The notes under the pieces were generated by a model. That model searched no databases. It was not told the DNA's origin and saw nothing but the letters and a program-made list of their open reading frames with translations. This document shows positions 24,603-31,634 of a DNA stretch of 41,871 nucleotides, one piece after another (within the stretch, counting starts at the first letter, position 1; every line of letters begins with the position of its first letter). Source of the stretch: a virus. The position numbers and the translations under genes were made by a program. The stretch covers positions 1 to 41,871 of the IMG/VR virus record IMGVR_UViG_3300048587_001107, one strand, 5' to 3'.

Positions 24603-24933
24603 ATGGCCGGACAGCTCGTACCGCGTTTTTTGGCCCAAAAACCGCGATTTCTGTCACTACTATTGCACGAATTTAGGCCTCTGTCAAGCCATTGCGCGGA
24701 GCGCTCCGCGCAAATACGAAGGTGCCATTTCAGGCAACTGAATCTCGTCAACCGCCGCCAGCGTCAAGCAATATGGAAGAAGAGGGCAAAGATAGCTATG
24801 GCCATTTACACAGCTACAATCCCATTCTACTTCGTACGAAGCGATCAATGTTTTTGTCCATAAAGTAGACAACCATCCTTTGAAGCGATCTGCAGGTAGA
24901 CGGATTGCAAGAATTCTGAAACAGATCAGAAAG
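24603..24933. other. non-coding, AT-richer stretch beside the tRNA scar
   Basis: No supported gene. It begins with an imperfect hairpin CGCGTTTTTTGGCCCAAAAACCGCG (about 24622-24646) and holds a perfect 22-bp palindrome. The base composition is clearly lower in GC than the phage modules. This is the foreign side of the tRNA junction and would be the arm region of an att site. Confidence 0.4.
24692..24713. repeat. perfect 22-bp palindrome
   Basis: TTGCGCGGAGC followed directly by GCTCCGCGCAA, no spacer, in the gap between the tRNA remnant and the HTH gene. It could be a protein-binding site or, as RNA, a stem; no T-run follows on either strand. Confidence 0.5.
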
Positions 24934-25383
24934 CTACTCGCTTGCTGCCATCGCGCGCGATGGTTCATTTTCGACTTTGCTTCTGAGTCGAACATGCAAT
25001 GCGTCAAGGATCTTTACCGCACGTTCAACCGTAATGCCAAAATACTCGTTTCGTTCATCGCGTGACACCTGCGACTCGTGAACGCCCAGCTTCTTCGCCA
25101 GATCGCGCTGCGACATTCCTTGGGCGATTCGAAGTGAAATGAGCAAATGGCCGAAGCCACGTAAATTGTCGAGCTCCTCAAACTCACCTCGCTTGAGGCG
25201 TTCGTAGCTTTCCACTTCCTCCTGCAGTTGCAGGTGAAAGGATTCCATTGGATCGATGACCCGCTTGATCTCTGCCTCGGAAAGCCCCGCCTCTTTCAGG
25301 CGTGCCCGATGTTGCGTGAGCCTGTTGCGTTCATCAGAGAGGCGCGCTACTGCCTCCTTGTATTCTGCTTCATTGCGAATCAC
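24934..25383 (-). CDS. XRE-family HTH protein, probable antitoxin of DUF6932 pair
   Basis: A 149-residue protein. The N-terminal half is a coiled-coil-like helix bundle (EAVARLSDERNRLTQHRARL, MESFHLQLQEEVESYERL). The C-terminal half is an XRE helix-turn-helix: LLISLRIAQGMSQRDLAKKL and GVHESQVSRDERNEYFGITV. This combination is typical of HTH proteins encoded next to DUF6932. Its start overlaps the DUF6932 stop as ATGA. It probably neutralises the neighbour and represses the shared promoter at the palindrome 25993-26010. The gene is lower in GC than the phage genes. Confidence 0.75.
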   Translation of the reverse strand: MIRNEAEYKEAVARLSDERNRLTQHRARLKEAGLSEAEIKRVIDPMESFHLQLQEEVESYERLKRGEFEELDNLRGFGHLLISLRIAQGMSQRDLAKKLGVHESQVSRDERNEYFGITVERAVKILDALHVRLRSKVENEPSRAMAASE

Positions 25384-25955
25384 TTCACACCTCCATAACG
25401 AAGCTTCACGATTCCTCTTGGTCTGCCGTCACGACGAGATTGGCGAAACGCAGAAGGAAACTCCAGTTCATGACCGTGCTTATCAACGATTCCACAACCG
25501 ATGCCCAAGCCCGGCACGTGCGGGTATAGCTCGACGCGATATTTATGCCACATGGGCAACTGCTTCTTCGGGTAACCCTGGTACGGGGTTCGCGAGGTCG
25601 GGTCCCACGTCCAGACCTTGTAGGGATCAAGAAGATTCAGGCTGCGCGAGAGATCGCCGCTGCTCAAAGGTGCCAGGTCGCAGACGAAGTACCCGTCAAT
25701 GTCGTTTGGATGATCCTTGTCTTCGGCGAACGACCCATCCACGAAGACCTCCTTCACCCCCACCTGCCAGAGCTGACGCGTCAAGATCTCCAGGTTATTC
25801 ACCAGCCGTTCTCGCCAGGGACCGTCCCAACAGGGACATTCCTTGGGCTCGCCCGGACCCAAGACCAACACGGACTGCCGGAGTTCCTCGAACGAGACCT
25901 CGTAGTCGCCGGGTGGCAACAGGCCGTCACGAGCAAACGCGGGAATCTTATGCAT
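25380..25955 (-). CDS. DUF6932 nucleotidyltransferase-like protein, probable toxin
   Basis: A 191-residue protein opening with the DUF6932 signature IPAFARDGLLPPGDYEVSFE. The nucleotidyltransferase-fold motif is GSFAEDKDHPNDIDGYF: a GS followed by D-x-D with DIDG, as in MNT/MenT-type enzymes. C-terminal PMWHKYRVELYPHVPGLG is shared by the family. The pairing with an XRE protein suggests a toxin-antitoxin unit in which this protein would nucleotidylate a tRNA or protein; that activity is inferred. Start ATG at 25955 lies ~20 bases after the predicted transcription start. Confidence 0.72.
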   Translation of the reverse strand: MHKIPAFARDGLLPPGDYEVSFEELRQSVLVLGPGEPKECPCWDGPWRERLVNNLEILTRQLWQVGVKEVFVDGSFAEDKDHPNDIDGYFVCDLAPLSSGDLSRSLNLLDPYKVWTWDPTSRTPYQGYPKKQLPMWHKYRVELYPHVPGLGIGCGIVDKHGHELEFPSAFRQSRRDGRPRGIVKLRYGGVK

Positions 25956-25980
25956 GCTTCATCGTCTCGTTCTGCTTGAC

Positions 25981-26022
25981 ATTTTAGTGGTGCTTGACAT
26001 AAACGTCAAGTGCGGCTAGGCT
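25981..26022. promoter_or_regulatory. divergent overlapping promoters with central palindrome
   Basis: Minus strand: TTGACG (26009-26004), 17 bases, TAAAAT (25986-25981), driving DUF6932-HTH. Plus strand: TTGACA (25994-25999), 17 bases, TAGGCT (26017-26022), driving the patatin gene. CTTGACATAAACGTCAAG (25993-26010) is an inverted repeat covering both -35 boxes, well placed as the operator of the HTH protein; it would silence both directions. Confidence 0.65.
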
Positions 26023-26088
26023 ACGCAAGGTTTACGGCTAGATCTTGGGGACGGCACTTGCCGAACCACCATTAGTGGGAGCCAAGTC

Positions 26089-26571
26089 ATGGCATGTTTT
26101 CAGATTCTTTCGCTCGATGGTGGAGGCGTTCGCGGCCTCTACTCCGCTGCCGTGCTGGCGAAACTGGAGGAAAAGTACGGCGTCCGGATCGTGGATCATT
26201 TCGACCTCATCACTGGAACTTCCACGGGGGGCATTATCGCCATTGGGCTTGGTTTGGGGATGCTCCCGCGTGAGATCGTCCGGTTCTACGTCGAATCCGG
26301 CAGCCGCATATTTCGCAACCGCTTCGGGTGGCGCAACTGGGCACATTGGCTCTACCGGAAGTACGCGGCCGATCCCCTGCGGACAGCGTTGAACCACAAC
26401 GGTGCCTTTGGGGAGCGCCGACTCGGCGACAGTAAGTCGAGGCTGGTGATTCCGGCGTTCAATCTCGCCCACAACAAAGTCCGCGTCTTCAAGACGCCCC
26501 ACCATGAACGCCTCAGGACTGATTGGCAGATTCCCAACCCTCCGGCGCGAAGACCGCCATGTTGGGCGTGA
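26089..26571 (+). pseudogene. CapV-like patatin phospholipase, 3'-truncated
   Basis: The start MACFQILSLDGGGVRGLYSA has the oxyanion-hole DGGGVRG (10-16), then GTSTG (43-47) with nucleophile Ser45, and the CBASS-effector-like GLGLGMLPREIVRFYVE and KTPHHERLRTDW. Authentic sequence stops near 26530, where the frame runs into portal antisense and ends at 26571. About half of the domain, including the catalytic DGG/A aspartate, is missing, so it should be inactive. SD GGGAG is 8 bases upstream. No CD-NTase, Cap2 or Cap3 gene is present. In CBASS such patatins degrade membrane lipids on cyclic nucleotide binding. Confidence 0.78.
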
Positions 26572-27430
26572 ACTCCATCTCGGTCATGGGATCCACGTCC
26601 GCCGCGGAGCCGCTGGCCGGCACGGTGGTCTTCATGAGGATGGCGATATTGGCCGCACTTTCAGCGGCGGCGATCACCGCCAGCGTGTAGCGGCGCAGCT
26701 GGGCGAACAGGGGCAGTGCCGGCAGGATGTCGGGTAAGCCGCGGTATTGGCCGGGTCGGTCGGCCCGGAACCAGTGAAGCATTGCCCGGGCAGGGATGCG
26801 GTCGTAGCCCGTCAAGATCCCGCTGCCGGCCGAGCCGGGGTGCTGCTTGAGCAGGTGGTACTCGACGGCGTTGCCGTAGCGATCGAACACGATGCCATCG
26901 ATCTGCTGATGACTCCCCGCGCCAGTTCCGGGGCTTCCGGGGGCGGTGGCCGGTGTGGTGACCTGGTCGGCCTCGATGATCCGTACATCAAGTTTCACAT
27001 CGGTGGGCAGTTCGGGATTGCTGAACAGCATGGCGAAGGTTTCGCCATCCTGGGCCCGGGCCATGCGCATGGTGCGGAGCTTGGCCGCGAGGTCCACATC
27101 ATCCGCCCACTGCGCGAAGGCACGTTCGATCGCGCGGTTGGCAGCCGCATCCCCGGTCAGCATCTGCAGACGCGGGCCCGTTCCGACCACGTCGTTGGCC
27201 AGGGTGAGCACAATGCCGCGGGCGTAGGAGTTGTTGGCCACTTCGTAGCGGGCCCGACTGCGCAGGATGGCCCGCACGGATGGATTGGCCGCGGCGTTGG
27301 GGTCCATGCGGTCCGCATTGGCCCAGTGGCGGCGGTTGTCCGGCGTGGTCTGCGCGGCATCGAACTTCGCCCGCACCCGCAGGGTGGCAGTCGATCGAAG
27401 CTGCGCGAACTTTCGGAAGGGCCACCACAT
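26513..27430 (-). pseudogene. phage portal protein (copy B), C-terminally truncated
   Basis: 305 residues from the ATG reading MWWPFRKFAQLRSTATLRV. It is homologous to portal A over its whole N-terminal part: RARYEVANNSYARGIVLTLA, GTGPRLQMLTG, MLHWFRADRPGQYRGLPDIL and ALPLFAQLRRYTLAVIAAAE. After APEGWE (near 26535) the portal sequence stops and the frame ends within patatin antisense; about 190 residues, including the wing/crown part, are missing. A portal lacking this part should not assemble. The copies are clearly diverged, not a recent duplication. Confidence 0.82.
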
Positions 27431-27432
27431 GG

Positions 27433-27630
27433 TCAGACGGTTCCCGGAGGCACGATCTTGACGCGTGAGAACGCCAGAGCCGGCTTGGTACGAGCAGACT
27501 TGGACGCCAGGTACTTGTCCGCCTCGATCTGGTCCTTGAGCGAATGCTGCGTCACCGTCTGTCCGTCGATGCTGACGGACTGGGGCGACGCGGCGTTCTG
27601 CTGGAGGGGGATCTCGCCGGACTCTGCCAT
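27433..27630 (-). CDS. small phage head-region protein (copy B)
   Basis: A 65-residue protein starting MAESGEIPLQQNAASPQSVS. The C-terminal half (QHSLKDQIEADKYLASKSA) corresponds to copy A at 14613. It sits between the zinc-ribbon gene and portal, three bases before the portal ATG. Function unknown; the conservation of position in both modules suggests a structural or assembly role at the head. Confidence 0.65.
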   Translation of the reverse strand: MAESGEIPLQQNAASPQSVSIDGQTVTQHSLKDQIEADKYLASKSARTKPALAFSRVKIVPPGTV

Positions 27631-27663
27631 GCCGCCGAATATCGTCGGGGCGCGCGCAGAATG

Positions 27664-27876
27664 TCAGAGATTGGGCAGCTTCAAGCTCGATTGTTCCACG
27701 GGTGGAACTGGCGGGTCGCTGAGTGCTCCGACCATCTCGGTGGTGGTGAACATGTGACCGCAGTGCCGGCACTCGCGCCGGCGCCGCGTGAATTTGCCGA
27801 CGCGGCGCGTGTAGTAGACGGGCACGTGACCGCAGCCGCAGCGAGGACAACTGACGCCTGGGTTGGACCGGCTCAT
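27664..27876 (-). CDS. zinc-ribbon phage protein (copy B)
   Basis: A 70-residue protein with CPRCGCGH and CRHCGHMF, two CxxC pairs forming a zinc ribbon, separated by a basic YTRRVGKFTRRRRE. The ATG overlaps the terminase stop as ATGA. The C-terminus PPVPPVEQSSLKLPNL is encoded over the palindrome GTTCCAC-GG-GTGGAAC (27693-27708), whose relatives occur at 14920 and 21790. Probably binds nucleic acid or assists packaging. Confidence 0.75.
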   Translation of the reverse strand: MSRSNPGVSCPRCGCGHVPVYYTRRVGKFTRRRRECRHCGHMFTTTEMVGALSDPPVPPVEQSSLKLPNL

Positions 27877-29975
27877 TGAACTCTCCTGCGCAGATCGTCC
27901 TGGGTGTACCGCTTGCGTGCGGGCTGACTGTCGAGCGGTTCCACACCGAGCCGGATACCGCACATCGACGCGGCCACCGCACAGCCCACCAGGCAGTCGA
28001 ACCAGTGGTTGTCGGGTTTGGCTGGCAGCAGCGACCACTCCTGCACCGTGCGGCCATGGCCCGTGGTCAGGACGCAGGTCTCACTGCCGGCGAGGTGCTC
28101 GGCAAAGAGGCGGTGATCACTGGCGCCCGGCCGGCCGAACATTGTCAGCGAGCCCGGATCACCGGCGGCGGTAGCCAACCGCGCATGCACGAAGCTCTTC
28201 CAATGGTTGGTGTCGATCAGCACATGTCGGAACTCGCGCGTCCGGGAAACGTTGGGCACGTACCAGTGATGACCGTGGATCTCACCGGCCCGGCGGCGGT
28301 AGCTGCTCATAGGGCGGTTGGCGGCGCGCAGGCCCACACCTTTGCTGGGCATGAGCGTGTTGCCGACCGCCAGCTTGTGGCACGCGTTGGCCACGCCGCC
28401 GGGCAGGTAGCCGGAGTCGATCAGGATCCGATCCAGCTTGGCCGAACCTTCGCCGCGTGGCCAATCGCGATGGAGCAGTTCCTGGACCAACTGCTCGAGA
28501 CCGGCTTGAACGGACGCTTCAACGCCCATGCCCGGGAACGTCTGGGCCAGTGTGCCCGGCGCGTCGCGCAGGGTAAAACTCCGCCGCGGCTGGCGCGGGA
28601 AGGTGCCGTAGTCAATGACATAGCCGGTGAACGTCGGCTCCCAGGCACAGACACAGTAGAAGAGCATGCGGTCGTGCACATCGATGAAGGCGGTGAGCAC
28701 GGTGGCGCTCACCGGGGCCTGTCGTCGGGGTCGGCCGTTGGTTCTTTCAGCGATCTGCTGCGGGGTCAGGCGGGCATCTTCGGCCTGCCCGGTGAGCGGC
28801 TGGTTCTGGTACTCGGCCCAGAACGCGGCTTCGTCGCGCAGCTTGAGGTTCATCGCGTGCTGCACGGCGGAGACTTCGTCGGGATCGTGCCGCGCCGGCC
28901 AGGCAACGCGCACACCTTCGTCCATGGCCGCCTGGTGCTCGCGATAGAACTCAGTGGCCTCGTGGCCCTGGTCGCCGCGGCGCAGGCTGTCGGCGCGGAT
29001 GCTGGCGTACTGCGACCAGAGCTTCTCGCACACACTGCCGGGGGTCGGGAAGGCGTAGACGAGCTTGGTGCGTTCGCCTTGCCAGAGGGGATTTTTGTCG
29101 CGGTCCAGGAGCTGGTCGGCCACGTCGCCAGCTCGGATAACGGTGCAGGGAATGATGATGGCCGTACGCCGCCCCGGACCGGCCAGGCCGTAGATGGCGC
29201 CGTTGATGATGCTCAGTCGCTCGGCCACCTGGGTCAGCGAGCGAGCCGACTGGTCGGTCTGCAGATCGTCTCCGACCACCAGCGTCGGTCGGATCGAGGT
29301 GCCGTCGGGCCTGATGTGCACGGCGCCGCGAATGTGACCGGTGATGCCGGCCACGCGCACCAGGGCGCCGCTGCAGCGTGAGCCCGGAATCGTCGGCAGC
29401 ACGATCTGGTCGCTGGTCCAGCCGATGTGCGTGAGTCGGCCATAGTAGCGCTGGCCAAGGCAGCGGCGCGATTCGCCGTCCAGGCAGCGGATCGGAAAGA
29501 CCGCCTCGGGGTAGTCGGCCAGGAGCAACTCATTGCCCATCAGGTGCTGCTTGAGATTGTCGAGCAGCGCCAGGGCGGACTCGGCCGTGCTGGCGATCAG
29601 GAACACGAACGGGTGCCGTCCCGTGAGCAGGGCCCACAGCACGGCGATCAGGCAGAGCGTGGTCTTGCCCGACCCGCGCGGCATGGCCACGGCCAGTGTC
29701 TCATGGTCGATCACCACCTGCTCGATCTTGCGGATGACCAGCAGGTGATCGTCGGACCAGGGCAGCGTGAAGACCCTGGGGAAGTAGCAGTCGCAGAAGG
29801 CACGGAACGACTCGTCGGCCAGGGCCCGGCGCGCGGGATCGCCCACGGGCGGGATGGGCCCGATGTCCTGGCCGGCCAGAACCTGCGCCGCCGAGCGTGC
29901 CTTAGCCCTGGCTTTGGTGCGGCGGTAAGCCTGTGTGGCCTTGCTTGCGGAGGATGTCTGCGGCGAGCCGGGCAT
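27873..29975 (-). CDS. phage terminase large subunit (copy B, intact)
   Basis: A 700-residue packaging motor from the ATG reading MPGSPQTSSASKATQAYRR, with GGAAG 5 bases upstream; an earlier start 10 codons upstream is possible. The ATPase has PRGSGKTT (99-106) and VVGDDLQTD Walker B (~233-241); FLIAST is a typical motif III area. The nuclease part includes FIDVHDRMLFYCVCAWEP and LIDSGYLPGG. It cuts concatemers and pumps DNA through the portal. The gene overlaps the small terminase by 74 bases. It is full length, unlike copy A. Confidence 0.92.
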   Translation of the reverse strand: MPGSPQTSSASKATQAYRRTKARAKARSAAQVLAGQDIGPIPPVGDPARRALADESFRAFCDCYFPRVFTLPWSDDHLLVIRKIEQVVIDHETLAVAMPRGSGKTTLCLIAVLWALLTGRHPFVFLIASTAESALALLDNLKQHLMGNELLLADYPEAVFPIRCLDGESRRCLGQRYYGRLTHIGWTSDQIVLPTIPGSRCSGALVRVAGITGHIRGAVHIRPDGTSIRPTLVVGDDLQTDQSARSLTQVAERLSIINGAIYGLAGPGRRTAIIIPCTVIRAGDVADQLLDRDKNPLWQGERTKLVYAFPTPGSVCEKLWSQYASIRADSLRRGDQGHEATEFYREHQAAMDEGVRVAWPARHDPDEVSAVQHAMNLKLRDEAAFWAEYQNQPLTGQAEDARLTPQQIAERTNGRPRRQAPVSATVLTAFIDVHDRMLFYCVCAWEPTFTGYVIDYGTFPRQPRRSFTLRDAPGTLAQTFPGMGVEASVQAGLEQLVQELLHRDWPRGEGSAKLDRILIDSGYLPGGVANACHKLAVGNTLMPSKGVGLRAANRPMSSYRRRAGEIHGHHWYVPNVSRTREFRHVLIDTNHWKSFVHARLATAAGDPGSLTMFGRPGASDHRLFAEHLAGSETCVLTTGHGRTVQEWSLLPAKPDNHWFDCLVGCAVAASMCGIRLGVEPLDSQPARKRYTQDDLRRRVQ

Positions 29976-30432
29976 GTTCTTCCACGGGGTAGTGATCAGA
30001 CGCAAGGTTCAGCGGGAGCAGATACGCCGCGATCAGGTCGAGTTGGCGTCGCAAGGCTGTGGCGTCTTCCACGCCTTCACTTTCCAGGTCATCGCGTTTG
30101 GGCGCGTAGAGGGACAGTAGGCGGTTCAGTTCGCGCTGGGCCTGCAGAGCCGTGCGGGTGTCCTGGCCGGCGATGCTCTTGGCATAGAGGTCATCCAGGC
30201 GCATGACGGCCCGGCCGATCTGCTCGTCGCGTGTGAAGTCCGCCGCGACGGTGATGCGGTTGCGTGCTTCGCGGACGATCTGCTGGGCCTGGTCCGGCGC
30301 CACGTTCTGCTGCAGGCAGTACGTCTGGGCCGCTTCGGGCGACATGCCGTTGATCAGCAGCAGGACCACGCGATCGCGCAGGGTGTTGAGGGAGCCGGGG
30401 GAGCCGGGAATTCCGGGGGCGGGAGAGGTCAT
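29902..30432 (-). CDS. phage small terminase-like protein
   Basis: About 176 residues from the ATG reading MTSPAPGIPGSPGSLNT; a TTG 13 codons upstream is less likely. The N-terminal helix-turn-helix-like region (LRDRVVLLLINGMSPEAAQ, NVAPDQAQQIVREARNRITV) and helical oligomerisation region (AQRELNRLLSLYAPKRDD) fit a small terminase, and it lies directly upstream of TerL. It would recognise the packaging site. The name rests on position and fold-like pattern. Confidence 0.65.
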   Translation of the reverse strand: MTSPAPGIPGSPGSLNTLRDRVVLLLINGMSPEAAQTYCLQQNVAPDQAQQIVREARNRITVAADFTRDEQIGRAVMRLDDLYAKSIAGQDTRTALQAQRELNRLLSLYAPKRDDLESEGVEDATALRRQLDLIAAYLLPLNLASDHYPVEEHARLAADILRKQGHTGLPPHQSQG

Positions 30433-30472
30433 GCGTCCGTGCCTTTGAGAACCTTCAGACCATCCAGTCAAA

Positions 30473-30503
30473 GCGGGGGTCCCATGGGTTGGGTGGCCCC
30501 CGC
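30473..30503 (-). terminator. hairpin between early and late minus-strand blocks
   Basis: GCGGGGG (30473-30479) pairs with CCCCCGC (30497-30503), followed on the minus strand by CTTTGACT. It separates the RarA-C-like gene from the terminase genes and may end the early transcript; the T-run is weak. Confidence 0.4.
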
Positions 30504-30524
30504 GGTTCGCTTGGTCGTGCCTTC

Positions 30525-31133
30525 CTAGGGCCTTGTCGGCCCAGGTGAATCCCGTCCGGGGTTGCTTCCGGGGCCGGGGGCGGGGGGTTCGATGTCGCCA
30601 TCGAACAGGCCGGGCTTGCGTGGGTTCAGCGCCGCGTGTTCGTCGCGGAAGAAGTCCGCCTTGGTCTTGCCGGACTTCTTGCCCCGGCTGGTGTGACAGT
30701 CGAAGGCATAGTCCGGGATCGCCTCGGTGGTCTGGCGGGCTTTCTCGAGGTCGGCCTCGAGCTGGGCGTCGTCGATGGCCCGGGGGTCATAGACGAGGTT
30801 GGTCAGGTGATCGGCGTCGCGCGACTTGGCGGCCAGGCAGAGCAGGATCACCGCCTTGCTGGCGAAGATCCGCCCGCCACCGGGCTTCTGCTTGTGGATC
30901 AGTTCCCAGCCGCGATACAGGGCCTCGACCTCGTGCGTGATCACACCCCAGCAGTCCTCGGCACTGATGGTGAGCAGTCGCCGCCACAGGTAGGCCTGGT
31001 ACTTGGACTCGAAAAGCTCGATGGCCCAGTAGCCGGCGAGTCGGGCATCGCCGCGGCGGATGGCTTTCTGGAGCGCGGAGGCGACGTCGAGTAGCGCGTA
31101 GCCGCGAACCGTCGTGAGTTGGTATCTGCTCAT
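30525..31133 (-). CDS. RarA/MgsA C-terminal-like protein
   Basis: A 202-residue protein whose first ~130 residues (ALQKAIRRGDARLAGYWAIE, YLWRRLLTISAEDCWGVI, ASKAVILLCLAAKSRDADH) resemble the C-terminal domain of RarA/MgsA clamp-loader-like ATPases, without any ATPase domain. It could bind ssDNA-binding protein or stalled forks as a free-standing module. The C-terminus is a Pro/Gly-rich tail. It follows the DUF6573 gene by three bases within a four-gene cluster. The domain call is by recognised pattern; function is inference. Confidence 0.6.
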   Translation of the reverse strand: MSRYQLTTVRGYALLDVASALQKAIRRGDARLAGYWAIELFESKYQAYLWRRLLTISAEDCWGVITHEVEALYRGWELIHKQKPGGGRIFASKAVILLCLAAKSRDADHLTNLVYDPRAIDDAQLEADLEKARQTTEAIPDYAFDCHTSRGKKSGKTKADFFRDEHAALNPRKPGLFDGDIEPPAPGPGSNPGRDSPGPTRP

Positions 31134-31136
31134 GGC

Positions 31137-31634
31137 TCAGTCCTCCCCCTCGAGCATGAGGGTCAGCACCGGCTCACCCTGGTCCCCGGGCCCGACCGAT
31201 GCCCACATGGCGATGGCTTGGCCGGAAGCGCCTTCCGGTGGGACCTTGAACTGAACCGCCGATACATCGCGCTGTCGGATCGCGACCTTGCAGAACGACG
31301 CCAGCATCACCAGCGTGCGGCCGATGACCTGGTCGGCGTGTTCTTTGTCGACGGGGCAACCCAGCACGGCGGCGAACGCGGTCGCGGTCACGGCGGTGTG
31401 GATCTGAATCCCGCAGATCCGCAGCAGACGGCGGAACCCCGGTTGCGTCAGGTCGACCAGGACGCCGTCCTCAATCGCCTGCCGGCGCGTGTAGGCGAAG
31501 AGGATCGGGCCGAACGGCTGGTCGGCATAAAGCTGCTCGTCGGTGTAGCCGGCGGCCTTGAGGGCATCCCACGTGTCCTGATCGAGGAACTTGCCGGCCG
31601 AGCTGGGCTTGGGATGGGGATCATGCGTTGACAT
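31137..31634 (-). CDS. DUF6573 family protein
   Basis: A 165-residue protein with the DUF6573 pattern: LDALKAAG-type helix, PFGPILFAYTRRQAIEDGVL and VDLTQPGFRRLLRICGIQ near the middle, then CKVAIRQRDVSAVQFKV and a C-terminal MWASVGPGDQGEPVLTLML. Members occur on plasmids and phages; the function is unknown. It overlaps the upstream zinc protein gene by 14 bases, so it is translated with the AAA/zinc-protein group. Confidence 0.75.
   Translation of the reverse strand: MSTHDPHPKPSSAGKFLDQDTWDALKAAGYTDEQLYADQPFGPILFAYTRRQAIEDGVLVDLTQPGFRRLLRICGIQIHTAVTATAFAAVLGCPVDKEHADQVIGRTLVMLASFCKVAIRQRDVSAVQFKVPPEGASGQAIAMWASVGPGDQGEPVLTLMLEGED

Noticed and set aside
24163-24751. Minus-strand open frames with PWLITRRSQVRILPP and GSNPAPATY
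   Set aside because: These are the well-known translations of a tRNA T arm; they run through the tRNA remnant and its terminator and are not proteins.
26038-26505. Minus-strand frame opposite the patatin gene
   Set aside because: Antisense to clear patatin motifs.
25380-26571. CBASS system made of DUF6932 nucleotidyltransferase plus CapV patatin
   Set aside because: DUF6932 is not a CD-NTase, is on the opposite strand with its own HTH partner, and the patatin is truncated; no Cap2/Cap3 present.
27876-29381. A 501-codon plus-strand frame opposite terminase B
   Set aside because: Mirror of the terminase gene; composition of shadow type, no motif.
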